DNA from: UBA3775 sp964584255
Lineage (GTDB): Bacteria > Bacillota > Clostridia > Lachnospirales > Lachnospiraceae
DNA length: 42,657 nt
Assembly: GCA_964584255.1 (NCBI GenBank)
Contig: CAZOZM010000016.1
Coordinates: 1 to 42,657 of the forward strand
Direction: 5' to 3'
The notes beneath the pieces were generated by a model. It was not told the DNA's origin. It did not search any database and was given only the letters and a program-made list of their open reading frames with translations. Every line of letters begins with the position of its first letter. Within the stretch, counting starts at the first letter, position 1. Positions 22,434-30,084 of the stretch are shown here, piece after piece. Both the position numbers and the translations under genes were made by a program.

Positions 22434-22787
22434 CTAAATATTATTGACAACGTGATATCCGTTTGCAATAAAATCTTCGTCCAAACCTTTCATTTCCGAC
22501 CAATTATTATCCTCAATGTCCATCTTCCAATCTTCTTCCGAGAATACAGCCCTGTCATAACCGCACAAGCATTCAAAATGATGTTCCACGTCACAACCGC
22601 ATCGAATACATTGAACCATATCATCGGATTCCGTAGCATCTGGTATATCTTTAATTCTAGGATAAATAACATCGAAATATTGTTTAACCTCTTTATCTGT
22701 CATTAGCGTGAAAATATCTGATATACGCCTGCCTTTTTTTTGACAGATAAAATTAATTCTATCACGCCTATTTGTTGGTTTTTTCAT
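22434..22787 (-). CDS. hypothetical protein with cysteine cluster
   Basis: A 117-residue protein with GAGGT upstream. The N-terminus is basic (MKKPTNRRDRINFICQKKGR); the middle contains CIRCGCDVEHHFECLCGYD, a possible zinc-binding cluster; the C-terminus is acidic. Not recognised. It is the last gene before the hicAB promoter in the accessory region and seems to form a pair with the next upstream gene. Confidence 0.7.
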   Translation of the reverse strand: MKKPTNRRDRINFICQKKGRRISDIFTLMTDKEVKQYFDVIYPRIKDIPDATESDDMVQCIRCGCDVEHHFECLCGYDRAVFSEEDWKMDIEDNNWSEMKGLDEDFIANGYHVVNNI

Positions 22788-22813
22788 CTTAAAATACCTC
22801 GCTAATATTCAGT

Positions 22814-23242
22814 TTAACCTTCTAAAAGAAAATGCTTCTGTTCTAGCACTTCATAGACTGTTTGACCATTCTTAGTTTCAATATATGGCAGAAATATTTC
22901 TTCAAAACTTACCATTTCAATATCCAACAGTGCCATTTGTGCCTCCACCCAATCTTTTAAAATCCGCCATGCCACACGTTCTGCTTGTTCTTTTGTAGCT
23001 TTGATATTTTTAGTTCCACGCTGTTTTTCTTTGTGTAATACTTTTAAGCATTCATCTACTTTTACAGGCAATTTCACAGGCACTTGTTGAAATCCCGTAT
23101 CTATTAAAAAAGATAATCCTGTAATAGATTCGCCATCATAATTTTTCATAATGGACTTTGCACTGTGCTTCATCAAAATATATTCTATTTCTGATACAGT
23201 TTTAAACGAGTCCACTGTAGTTGTATAATTCAATATTGCCAT
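22814..23242 (-). CDS. conserved phage/mobile-element protein of unknown function
   Basis: A 142-residue protein (GGAGG before the ATG) beginning ILNYTTTVDSFKTVSEIEYI, with KHSAKSIMKNYDGESITGLS FLI and VAWRILKDWVEAQMALLDIE. I recall this pattern from many Firmicutes prophages and integrative elements, where its function is unknown. It has its own probable promoter at 23289-23297. Confidence 0.8.
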   Translation of the reverse strand: MAILNYTTTVDSFKTVSEIEYILMKHSAKSIMKNYDGESITGLSFLIDTGFQQVPVKLPVKVDECLKVLHKEKQRGTKNIKATKEQAERVAWRILKDWVEAQMALLDIEMVSFEEIFLPYIETKNGQTVYEVLEQKHFLLEG

Positions 23243-23288
23243 TTCATTACCTCCGCTAAACGTTAATTTACTTAACCAAAAATTTTAT

Positions 23289-23297
23289 ATTATACCA
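23289..23297 (-). promoter_or_regulatory. extended -10 promoter for the 142-residue gene
   Basis: TGGTATAAT on the minus strand is a perfect extended -10 element (TGnTATAAT), 47 bases before the ATG at 23242. The -35 is weak. The gap it lies in (23243-23352) is otherwise AT-rich and empty. Confidence 0.5.
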
Positions 23298-23352
23298 CTT
23301 TCACAAGCCTATTCCATGAAAATGTAATAAATACACCTTTTGAATGTAATAT

Positions 23353-23742
23353 TTAGTACCGTTTCTTCGCTTCACTCATGCTTGCCATATTTCTTTCTGC
23401 TAAATCCGAGAAGAACTGTTCCGGTGCATCAGTCACCATGTAGCAAGGTTTGTCCCCGATAAACACACCGAATGTTCCGGTAAGCGTTTCCTCGATAACG
23501 GTTGTATATGCCTTTGTCATTGCCATGCCGCCGATAGCCGGACTTCCATCCTCGCAAACATCGAAAGCAGTACAGGTGCTGCCCCATGTCTGAGGAAACA
23601 CATTTACTGAAAAATCAGGTCTGGCAAATCGGTTTTTCTCCCATATTTTTTTTACTTTTTCCTCCCACTCCGCACTCTTATGTAACTGCTGAATGAACTT
23701 ATATTCAATTAATTCAAGATTCGGGTATTCAGGTTTACTCAT
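23353..23742 (-). CDS. hypothetical accessory protein
   Basis: A 129-residue protein whose ATG overlaps the preceding stop (CAATGA). Begins SKPEYPNLELIEYKFIQQLH; contains WGSTCTAFDVCEDGSPAIGG and a beta-rich EETLTGTFGVFIGDKPCYMV segment, suggesting a compact alpha/beta domain. No family recognised; it is translationally coupled to the 54-residue gene upstream. Confidence 0.7.
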   Translation of the reverse strand: MSKPEYPNLELIEYKFIQQLHKSAEWEEKVKKIWEKNRFARPDFSVNVFPQTWGSTCTAFDVCEDGSPAIGGMAMTKAYTTVIEETLTGTFGVFIGDKPCYMVTDAPEQFFSDLAERNMASMSEAKKRY

Positions 23743-23903
23743 TGCTTTACATCTCCGTTCTTTGATATTCTTCTTTCTTTGTAATATTCCCTGGCTTCCT
23801 GCACCAGCTTATGCTGCAGTGCTTCCGCCACGCTGATTTTACGATCCCTTGCATAACGGTCAACGTATCTCTTAAAGTCCTGGTTAACTGCGTATTCTAT
23901 CAT
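23739..23903 (-). CDS. small basic helical protein
   Basis: A 54-residue protein; the ATG at 23903 is chosen for AAGGAG nine bases upstream. Sequence AVNQDFKRYVDRYARDRKIS VAEALQHKLV is strongly helical and resembles the small ribbon-helix-helix-like or antitoxin-like peptides encoded by phages. It overlaps the DUF551 gene by 20 bases. Function unknown. Confidence 0.65.
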   Translation of the reverse strand: MIEYAVNQDFKRYVDRYARDRKISVAEALQHKLVQEAREYYKERRISKNGDVKQ

Positions 23904-24276
23904 TAGCATTTTCTCCTTTCGACTCAAATGGTGCAGGAAGTGGTTGCCATGCAATAACTTCATATGATACCGGTTCATAATTGTGTGAGTGCCACAATCC
24001 ATCACCACCAAATACTGCATCATACACAGCGGGTTTTCTGTAATTATGTACCTCGTCCTTCCAAATAGCTGACACTAAATATCTTTTGCCCGGCTCCGGC
24101 AACCTCTCACTGCAAGGAATCCAACTATTAAGTTTTTCTGAAAAGTTGCTTTTATATTCCTCTGCAAGTTGGTTGACGATTTTGATTGCTTTGTTAATTG
24201 GCACATTATAATCATAATTCCAATCACTTTTTTCTTCTTCCAACCTACCAATCAGCTTTTCTATAAATTCTTTCAT
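23884..24276 (-). CDS. DUF551-domain protein
   Basis: A 130-residue protein (start 24276, GGAGAG upstream). The N-terminal ~50 residues are helical (MKEFIEKLIGRLEEEKSDW). The C-terminal ~70 residues are a DUF551 domain: WIPCSERLPEPGKRYLVSA at its start and VIAWQPLPAPF at its end. DUF551 is common in phages and has no known activity. A second DUF551 gene lies at 25974-26411. Confidence 0.85.
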   Translation of the reverse strand: MKEFIEKLIGRLEEEKSDWNYDYNVPINKAIKIVNQLAEEYKSNFSEKLNSWIPCSERLPEPGKRYLVSAIWKDEVHNYRKPAVYDAVFGGDGLWHSHNYEPVSYEVIAWQPLPAPFESKGENANDRIRS

Positions 24277-24277
24277 G

Positions 24278-24391
24278 TTACACTCTCCTATTCCGCTGTT
24301 CTTCTTCAAGCAAATCAATAATCTTATCCAATTTGTTACAGATTTTCCACTCTGCTATCATAATAACAACTAACAAACCTGCAATTTCCAT
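24278..24391 (-). CDS. 37-residue membrane protein
   Basis: Starts MEIAGLLVVIMIAEWKICNK and ends with a charged helix (LDKIIDLLEEEQRNRRV). One membrane segment, residues 3-13. The leader AAAGGCGGTGCA, shared with two neighbouring genes, precedes the start. Its stop overlaps the ribosome binding site of the DUF551 gene. Confidence 0.55.
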   Translation of the reverse strand: MEIAGLLVVIMIAEWKICNKLDKIIDLLEEEQRNRRV

Positions 24392-24405
24392 GTTGCACCG
24401 CCTTT

Positions 24406-24495
24406 CTACCATTCATCTTTCATCAGAAACAAAAAGATAACACCGGGAATTATAGATGCAACTATTACTATTCCCAATCCTATTGCTTCACTCAT
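24406..24495 (-). CDS. 29-residue membrane protein
   Basis: A tiny ORF (MSEAIGLGIVIVASIIPGVI then FLFLMKDEW), almost entirely one membrane span, with the leader AAAGGCGGTGCA (24509-24498) 2 bases before its ATG. It overlaps the upstream 62-residue gene by 8 bases. The clean ribosome binding site and position in a chain of overlapping genes argue that it is real; function unknown. Confidence 0.5.
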   Translation of the reverse strand: MSEAIGLGIVIVASIIPGVIFLFLMKDEW

Positions 24496-24676
24496 TTTGC
24501 ACCGCCTTTTTCTTCTTGCCCTTCTTCTTTCCCTTCTTTTTCTTACAACTTTCTTCTTTCTTTGCTTCTTCTACATGTGCAGGATTTGTTTCTCCCGATG
24601 CACATATAGCAACAGGTATTCCCACAACAAGTGATGGTATACAACAAAATAAACCTATTAACAATTCACCAAACAT
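24488..24676 (-). CDS. 62-residue membrane protein with lysine-rich tail
   Basis: Residues 1-27 are a hydrophobic segment (LLIGLFCCIPSLVVGIPVAI) followed by an acidic stretch and a long lysine run (CKKKKGKKKGKKKK). One membrane span with a strongly basic tail, which may bind nucleic acid or lipid head groups. AGGAAGGGCGG lies upstream, overlapping the end of the preceding gene. Confidence 0.6.
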   Translation of the reverse strand: MFGELLIGLFCCIPSLVVGIPVAICASGETNPAHVEEAKKEESCKKKKGKKKGKKKKAVQNE

Positions 24677-24678
24677 AC

Positions 24679-25044
24679 TTACATTTCACCGCCCTTCCTG
24701 ACTATCTCTTTAATTGCGATAACCTCGCTTATTCTATCCGCATTCTTGTCTGCGGCTTTGAAATCTCCTGCATCAAAACAGATTTTGTTCACACCATCTA
24801 AAAATTCTATTCTTCTATCTATGAGTTCCACAACCTTTTCCACATCATAGGCTGTTGGCTGTTCTTTAATTGTGCCTATTACCATTTTTCTATATGCTTG
24901 TATAGCATCCTGTACCAACATGGTAAAATCATCAATATCAACATCTTCACCAAGTATTTCTTCGACAGGTAAATCAAATGTAATTTGTATTCCTTTATCA
25001 TTGAATTTCTGCAATAAAGCATCAGCATCTATTAATCTACCCAT
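24679..25044 (-). CDS. conserved phage protein (GRLIDADALL family)
   Basis: A 121-residue protein opening MGRLIDADALLQKFNDKGI, a start motif seen in many clostridial phage proteins of unknown function. Middle region DDFTMLVQDAIQAYRKMVIG TIKEQPTAYDV is also typical. Helical throughout. The leader AAAGGCGGTGCA precedes the ATG by four bases. Confidence 0.75.
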   Translation of the reverse strand: MGRLIDADALLQKFNDKGIQITFDLPVEEILGEDVDIDDFTMLVQDAIQAYRKMVIGTIKEQPTAYDVEKVVELIDRRIEFLDGVNKICFDAGDFKAADKNADRISEVIAIKEIVRKGGEM

Positions 25045-25441
25045 CTACTGCACCGCCTTTCAACTGTTCTGCGATTTCGTTGCACCAATCCGTTGCTTGC
25101 ATTGCCACATATTGTTCTGTCGCTGTTGCGTTTCCGTATCTCAAAACTAAGTTGTTTTTCATCCGTTCTGCAAATTCATCAATAGCTTTGGAATATCCAA
25201 TGTTAAAACCTACTTCTCTGCTTTTGTTTCTACAAGTAAAATTGTGACAGTTTTCATAATTGTGTTCTTTTTCTTTCAAAGCCTTAAATTCGTCAATAGT
25301 GCCTATTGCTTCAAATGCCATAAGTCTTTCATAGGCCTCAATGTCCTTTTTCTGCAAACACTGATGATTATGTTTACAAGCCTTATCCCTGCATCTTTTG
25401 CAATCTTCTTTATGCTTTTTTAATGCCTCATTATCCGTCAT
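25037..25441 (-). CDS. hypothetical protein with N-terminal Cys/His cluster
   Basis: A 134-residue protein starting at 25441 (AAAGGAG eight bases upstream). Residues 9-30 hold several cysteines and a histidine (CKRCRDKACKHNHQC), and a second pair occurs at NCHNFTCRN, so zinc binding is likely. The C-terminal half is helical with FNIGYSKAIDEFAERMKNNL, a pattern also seen in phage proteins of unknown role. Confidence 0.65.
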   Translation of the reverse strand: MTDNEALKKHKEDCKRCRDKACKHNHQCLQKKDIEAYERLMAFEAIGTIDEFKALKEKEHNYENCHNFTCRNKSREVGFNIGYSKAIDEFAERMKNNLVLRYGNATATEQYVAMQATDWCNEIAEQLKGGAVDG

Positions 25442-25742
25442 GCTCATTCTCCTTTACTTCATTTGCAAATCTTTCATAATCTTCTTCATTCAGATATACA
25501 AACATTCGATAATAACCGTCTAATATCGTTTCTACTATCTTGCTTTCTCCGTCATATGGGTAAAAATTATCAGATTCTAAAATAGTTGTTCTGAATCTCC
25601 CACCTTCCACCAATACAATTTCCACATTGCCGTTATCCAATACAATAAAATCAATCAATGGTTTAATGTTTGTAAAATCTTTCGGCTTGCAACCTGATAA
25701 AACAAACATAATCAGTATTAAAATTAATATTCTTTTACGCAT
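25431..25742 (-). CDS. phage-encoded lipoprotein
   Basis: A 103-residue protein with an N-terminal MRKRILILILIMFVLSGC: a short basic region, hydrophobic core and lipobox LSGC with Cys18 as the lipidation site. The mature part (KPKDFTNIKPLIDFIVLDNG and beyond) is a small beta-rich domain facing the outside. Phage lipoproteins often block superinfection; that role is inference. The start at 25742 gives the shortest proper signal peptide. Confidence 0.75.
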   Translation of the reverse strand: MRKRILILILIMFVLSGCKPKDFTNIKPLIDFIVLDNGNVEIVLVEGGRFRTTILESDNFYPYDGESKIVETILDGYYRMFVYLNEEDYERFANEVKENEHDG

Positions 25743-25747
25743 GATGC

Positions 25748-25972
25748 TCATTCTCCTTTGCTATTAATAACCTTCTTAATCTCATTTACACATTTATTAC
25801 AGTAGGATTTCTTCCCATTTAAAGCCATTGCCATTGAAGTACATATATTATGTGAAAGTGTTTCACTGTTCGATAAAACAGTTGCATTAACATCATGCGC
25901 TGTTATATCGATTTCATAATATGTTTTTTCCATGAGTTCTCCGCATCTATCACATATCTTTGCGTCTGCCAT
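25748..25972 (-). CDS. zinc-ribbon protein (paralogue of the one at 30524)
   Basis: A 74-residue protein starting at 25972 (GGTGGAG upstream). CDRCGELM near the N-terminus and YCNKCVNEIKKVI near the end form a two-CxxC zinc ribbon. The protein at 30524-30868 has the same arrangement (MCDRCGAEIM ... FCEKCTEEIM), so they appear to be paralogues. Function unknown. Confidence 0.7.
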   Translation of the reverse strand: MADAKICDRCGELMEKTYYEIDITAHDVNATVLSNSETLSHNICTSMAMALNGKKSYCNKCVNEIKKVINSKGE

Positions 25973-25973
25973 A

Positions 25974-26411
25974 TCACTCCACCCTCTCAAATCTGTTCAT
26001 AGTATGCTGTTTCCATGTATCCGAAATATTAATTGGTTTAGGAAATGGCTGCCAATATACGATGTTGTCATCTTTCACCATGTATCCAGTGCCATTCTGC
26101 ATACACATTAAATAGAAACCGTTATCTCTATAGGTTCCAATATTAACACTTCCATCTTTGCATTGGAGAATCACAACTTCTGTTTTACCATCTTCACGCT
26201 CTGCGATTTCCGGTGGCTGACTAGCCGGAATCCAACCGTTGTTATATTCCTTTGCTGCCTGCTTTACAATTTCGATTGCTGCACTGTTTTCAAATGCTCT
26301 CGATTCATTAAGTGTCGTGGCAAGGATTCCTTCCCCTCTGTACATAGCAGCAAGGTGTTCTTCCTGCCTTTTTTTCAGGCACTCTATAATGTTTTCAAAT
26401 ACGTTCTGCAT
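25974..26411 (-). CDS. DUF551-domain protein, second copy
   Basis: A 145-residue protein starting at 26411 (GGGAGG upstream). The N-terminal helix (MQNVFENIIECLKKRQEEHL) precedes a DUF551 domain beginning GWIPASQPPEIAER and ending NIVYWQPFPKP. Same architecture as the gene at 23884-24276, with diverged sequence, so the two were either acquired separately or duplicated long ago. Confidence 0.85.
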   Translation of the reverse strand: MQNVFENIIECLKKRQEEHLAAMYRGEGILATTLNESRAFENSAAIEIVKQAAKEYNNGWIPASQPPEIAEREDGKTEVVILQCKDGSVNIGTYRDNGFYLMCMQNGTGYMVKDDNIVYWQPFPKPINISDTWKQHTMNRFERVE

Positions 26412-26412
26412 C

Positions 26413-26697
26413 CTACGCACCTCCCATCATAAATCCTGACTTAAGTCCTGCCTGCGCTTCTGCAAATGCTTTGACCATCGGATGTTCCATTGCTTCCGAG
26501 ATGCTCATCCAATGATTCTCTGCAAACTTAATAGCATATTCTCCTACCGGATTGAGCAGCTTTTCTTCCGCCGGCTCCGCTACAGCTGCGACTTTCTTTT
26601 TCTTAGGCTTGCAGCCGCTCTTTTCCGTACACTCTTTATTGAGCCTTGCACACCAGCCGCATGGTGTTTCATACTGACAAAACATTGTTCCCATCAT
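26413..26697 (-). CDS. cysteine-rich small phage protein
   Basis: A 94-residue protein. The N-terminus has CQYETPCGWCARLNKECTEK followed by another Cys, a probable zinc-binding knuckle, then a lysine run (KPKKKKV). The C-terminal half is helical (YAIKFAENHWMSISEAMEHP). Proteins with a similar CxWC..N..C start occur widely in clostridial phages. AAGGAGG upstream. Confidence 0.65.
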   Translation of the reverse strand: MMGTMFCQYETPCGWCARLNKECTEKSGCKPKKKKVAAVAEPAEEKLLNPVGEYAIKFAENHWMSISEAMEHPMVKAFAEAQAGLKSGFMMGGA

Positions 26698-26724
26698 TGT
26701 TTTATGTCCTCCTTATTGCTTTCA

Positions 26725-27519
26725 CTACTTCACCTCATCAAACATAGAAATCTGCCCAGGTATTTGCCCATATTGTCTGATTGCAACCTCAGACAGCATT
26801 TCTTCCTTTGCTCTCTTGTATGTTGGTTTGTGGATTTCAAAACCATAGCTGTCGCGTCCTAATTCCATGCTTGCTCTTAATGTCGAACCACTACCAGCGC
26901 ATGGGTCAATCACAACATCTCCCGGGTCTGTAAAAATCTCAATCAACTTTTTGAGCAGTCCGATAGGTTTCTGTGTTGGATGAATCTTCGGAATCTCTTT
27001 TCCGTCACGTTCCCAATACATCCAGTTAAAAATCATCCTGCCATCATTATTGAACTTCGGCAGCTTGTCCCGGTACAGAACCAGAGCATACTCCGTAGCA
27101 CCTACAATCTTCATATTCGCCTTAAGTACCTGAGCTGAATAGTTCTTAATAAATACCAGTGGAATGTAATTCTTAAATCCGTACTTTTCGGCATATTTGA
27201 TTACCGTAGGCATCTGTTGAAATGAGCAAAATATAATCATGCATGGTGCTTTACCTTTTTCCTTTGGCTCTTTCTTTAATAGACGATTGCAAAAATGAAA
27301 ATACTCCGCAATATTGAAATTGTGGTCCGTATTAAAGAATGCCTTTCCTGCCTTATCACTTTCTCCATTCTTATTATCTCCGTCTATGTACCATGCCGGA
27401 TTGCTGCCATAAGCATTCACACCTATGTTGTACGGAATATCTGCTATTACAAGCTGCGCTTTTGGTATTCCATAACGCTTATAATTTTGAAAATTATCAT
27501 TGTATAACTCTGTTTTCAT
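26725..27519 (-). CDS. DNA N6-adenine/N4-cytosine methyltransferase (beta class)
   Basis: A 264-residue MTase. The catalytic motif IV appears early as ADIPYNIG, with isoleucine where DPPY is usual; the target region is in the middle; IHPTQKPIGLLKKLIEIF and DPCAGSGSTLRASMEL (SAM-binding motif I) are at the end. This order is beta class. No ribosome binding site is seen before the ATG; instead a structured leader (27520-27638). No restriction partner is adjacent. Confidence 0.9.
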   Translation of the reverse strand: MKTELYNDNFQNYKRYGIPKAQLVIADIPYNIGVNAYGSNPAWYIDGDNKNGESDKAGKAFFNTDHNFNIAEYFHFCNRLLKKEPKEKGKAPCMIIFCSFQQMPTVIKYAEKYGFKNYIPLVFIKNYSAQVLKANMKIVGATEYALVLYRDKLPKFNNDGRMIFNWMYWERDGKEIPKIHPTQKPIGLLKKLIEIFTDPGDVVIDPCAGSGSTLRASMELGRDSYGFEIHKPTYKRAKEEMLSEVAIRQYGQIPGQISMFDEVK

Positions 27520-27638
27520 ATTTTTAAAAAGGAGCCTGCAATTGCGTTACCCCGGCCGGAGGTTCGGTTCCTTTCTTTATTTTTATATTTATCACCTGCT
27601 ACCGGCACACCCGGCAGCAGGTCTATGTTTGTTATTAG
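27520..27638 (-). other. structured leader between DUF gene and methyltransferase
   Basis: 119 bp without a gene. It holds a stem ACCTGCT/AGCAGGT with inner CCGG/CCGG (27594-27622) and, closer to the methyltransferase, a GC-rich segment with CCGGCCGG and outer AAAGGA/TCCTTT arms that end in a T run just before the ATG. No Shine-Dalgarno sequence stands before the ATG at 27519. It could be a regulatory RNA element controlling methyltransferase expression. Confidence 0.4.
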
Positions 27639-27893
27639 TTACTCGTCAACATCATTCACTGTGACCATTACAGCAGCCCTGACTCTGCGAACCATTTCAC
27701 TCTTAACATCAAATCTTTTCCTGAGTTCATCCCATAAAACATTGCTTGGTATGTTCTTTACTATGATTTGCATTTCCTTTTCATCCATGCCCTGTGTTCT
27801 TTGTTTGATTTCACTCTTTGCAAGACCGGCCATGTGATTTGGTGTGATACTCTTTTTCAGCGTTTCTTCGATTGTGTTTGCTTCATTGCTCAT
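27639..27893 (-). CDS. small conserved phage protein
   Basis: An 84-residue helical protein overlapping the DUF1492 gene by 11 bases, with CAGGAGG upstream. The segment LAKSEIKQRTQGMDEKEMQI followed by LWDELRKRFDVKSEMVRRVR looks like a helical, possibly nucleic-acid-binding protein. Not recognised. Confidence 0.65.
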   Translation of the reverse strand: MSNEANTIEETLKKSITPNHMAGLAKSEIKQRTQGMDEKEMQIIVKNIPSNVLWDELRKRFDVKSEMVRRVRAAVMVTVNDVDE

Positions 27894-28353
27894 GTGTTTG
27901 TTCCTCCTGTTGAACTTTTAATATGTTTTGCAATGCCAGACCATGTACTCTAATGGCTTTAGTTTTGTATTTCTCCAGGTGGTTGCAATATCCCCTGATA
28001 TCCGCATACATCTGGTCTGCGATATCATCCCAGTCCATACAGTGGTAATACTTAAGCCTGATAACATACTTCTGGTTAGCCTTTACGATTTTCTTAAGAA
28101 CTTCCTCAATCTGACGTTGCTCCTTATTAACAAGTGATTCTAACTTATCGATATAGGTTTCCGTATCATAATCACGAATCACACTATCATATGTTGCATT
28201 GCCAACGCTATGACAGTGCGGCATACCATCTATGTTAGAAGGCGAATTGCCATAATAACTAACACCATGAGTTAGTTCATATCGCTGCAACTCATCATGA
28301 AGTTCTTTTCGATGTTCTGCGTGTTCCCTTAAGAACTCTTTATCGATAATCAT
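27883..28353 (-). CDS. DUF1492 / ArpU-like sigma-type transcription regulator
   Basis: A 156-residue protein. The C-terminal third (KYVIRLKYYHCMDWDDIADQ MYADIRGYCNHL) resembles sigma region 4, with a helix-turn-helix suited to promoter recognition. Such DUF1492/ArpU/RinA-like proteins activate late genes in Firmicutes phages. The tandem repeats before the late promoter (21611-21640) are the obvious candidate target. N-terminal half is helical and variable. Confidence 0.8.
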   Translation of the reverse strand: MIIDKEFLREHAEHRKELHDELQRYELTHGVSYYGNSPSNIDGMPHCHSVGNATYDSVIRDYDTETYIDKLESLVNKEQRQIEEVLKKIVKANQKYVIRLKYYHCMDWDDIADQMYADIRGYCNHLEKYKTKAIRVHGLALQNILKVQQEEQTHEQ

Positions 28354-28372
28354 TTCTAGCCTACCTCCGTCC

Positions 28373-29794
28373 TTACTCTGGCATACTGAGTAACTCTATA
28401 AATTCTTCTTTTGGTACTTCCTTGCCACCCCTGATGAGCTTAATGTCATCCTTGCCGGTGGTCATGTAATATCGTTTTACAATTACATCTGCGTACCTAG
28501 GGTCCATCTCTATGAGCCTTGCGATTCTCCCTGTCAGCTCTGCTGCTATGAGAGTCGAGCCGCTGCCACCGAATGGATCCAATACAATTGCTCCCTTGCG
28601 TGAGCTGTTAATCATCAGCCTTGAGAGAAGTTTTACCGGCTTCATAGTCGGATGCATATCGTTCTTCTTAGGCTTGTCCTCATAAATAACCGTTGTTGGG
28701 ATATCCTCTTTCACCAGATGCTCCTGAATGAACTTCAGCAGTTCTTCCTTTTTCATCTTAGTGAAGTCTACCGGTTCTTCCTTAAACACAGTAGTCTGAC
28801 TTCTGTCATTTACGAAGTAGTGAGCTTCTCCCGGCTTCCAGCCATAGAGACAAGGTTCGTGGATCCATTGATAGTCCTGTCTGCCAAGCACCAGGGCATT
28901 TTTAACCCACACCAGACATTGCTTCATAAGGAACCCTGCATCTTCGAATGCGTTCCTAAAGTTTCGCCCTTCTGAGTCTGCGTGGAACACATAAACCGAA
29001 CCACCCGGCACCAGGTTCTGAATCATCTGGTCGAATGAAGCTCTTAAAAAGCGATAGAATGCACTTGAGCTCATGCTATCATTCATAATCTTTCCGGCTG
29101 TTCCTTCATAGTCCACATTGTATGGTGGGTCTGTTATGATAAGGTTTGCGAATTCGCCGGTTTCAAACTCTCCCATTAATGCTATGTAGGCATTATCCTT
29201 TGTGGAATCACCACACACCAGTCGGTGTTTTCCAAGCTCCCACACATCACCAGGATATGTAATCGGGTCCGATACTTCGTCAAGCTCCGGGATTTCATCT
29301 TCCGCGATATCCATTAGAAGCTCATCTTCTCCTAAGTCCTGCAGGAGCTGCAGGTATTCATCCTCAGTAAAACCGGTTAAGGTGATATCGAAGTCAGGGT
29401 CCAGCTTAATCTCTGCGAACAGTTCCGCCAGCATCTCATTATTAATCTGTGAAAGCTCTGCAAGCCTGTTGTCCGCGATAAGGTCCGCGATTTCCTGCTC
29501 ATCTGATTCGTAGTTCTGGTAATCGATTGGTACCTCTGTCAGCTCCATTGCCTTGGCTGCTAATAATCGGCCATGGCCTTTTACAATGTAACCGCTTCTG
29601 GTGCTGACGGTTATCGGAGCTCTCCATCCCTGCCTTTCAATAATCATCCCCAGCAGCTTTATCTGCTCCGGTGGATGCTGGTTAGGGTTCTTAGGGTTCG
29701 GCTGTACATTTTCGATATTCTCGACTTTATCGTGTGCGCAGTATACCGGGATATCCCCTGCCCATGCTTTAGGCTTCGCTGTTTGGTTTGTCAT
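28373..29794 (-). CDS. ParB-domain/DNA methyltransferase fusion
   Basis: A 473-residue two-domain protein; start at 29794 preferred (GGGGAG nine bases upstream). Residues ~15-115 are a ParB/Srx domain (VQPNPKNPNQHPPEQIKLLG; SGYIVKGHGRLLAAKAMEL). From ~215 it is an N6/N4 MTase: LIITDPPYNVDYEG (motif IV) first, DPFGGSGSTLIAAEL (motif I) near the end, so beta class. Such fusions are common in phages and methylate adenine or cytosine; ParB part may provide DNA or nucleotide binding. Confidence 0.92.
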   Translation of the reverse strand: MTNQTAKPKAWAGDIPVYCAHDKVENIENVQPNPKNPNQHPPEQIKLLGMIIERQGWRAPITVSTRSGYIVKGHGRLLAAKAMELTEVPIDYQNYESDEQEIADLIADNRLAELSQINNEMLAELFAEIKLDPDFDITLTGFTEDEYLQLLQDLGEDELLMDIAEDEIPELDEVSDPITYPGDVWELGKHRLVCGDSTKDNAYIALMGEFETGEFANLIITDPPYNVDYEGTAGKIMNDSMSSSAFYRFLRASFDQMIQNLVPGGSVYVFHADSEGRNFRNAFEDAGFLMKQCLVWVKNALVLGRQDYQWIHEPCLYGWKPGEAHYFVNDRSQTTVFKEEPVDFTKMKKEELLKFIQEHLVKEDIPTTVIYEDKPKKNDMHPTMKPVKLLSRLMINSSRKGAIVLDPFGGSGSTLIAAELTGRIARLIEMDPRYADVIVKRYYMTTGKDDIKLIRGGKEVPKEEFIELLSMPE

Positions 29795-30077
29795 TGTTTC
29801 CATCTCCCCTTATTTTATGAAGTAACTTGATTTGCTCATCTGTGAGCTGCGGTCTGAATTCCTCTAATTTCTTTTGGAATTCATCTTCCGGCATAGTCTT
29901 GATTTTTGTAGAGAAATCTTTTATTAATTTCATTGCTTTCGACATTGTTTGGGTAATAGCATCACACAAATTTAATACTGCTTTCCCTAAATCATTGAGA
30001 AAGAATTCGTTTTGATGCTTATTCCGAGCTGCCTGCTTCTTTTTCCAACGTTCAATAGTACGGTGTCTATCATTCAT
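29769..30077 (-). CDS. hypothetical helical protein
   Basis: A 102-residue protein with a very basic N-terminus (MNDRHRTIERWKKKQAARNK) and helical remainder ending LTDEQIKLLHKIRGDG. It overlaps the ParB-methyltransferase start by 26 bases. It may be a small DNA-associated helper, but no family was recognised. Confidence 0.65.
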   Translation of the reverse strand: MNDRHRTIERWKKKQAARNKHQNEFFLNDLGKAVLNLCDAITQTMSKAMKLIKDFSTKIKTMPEDEFQKKLEEFRPQLTDEQIKLLHKIRGDGNNDKPNSEA

Positions 30078-30084
30078 ATAATTA

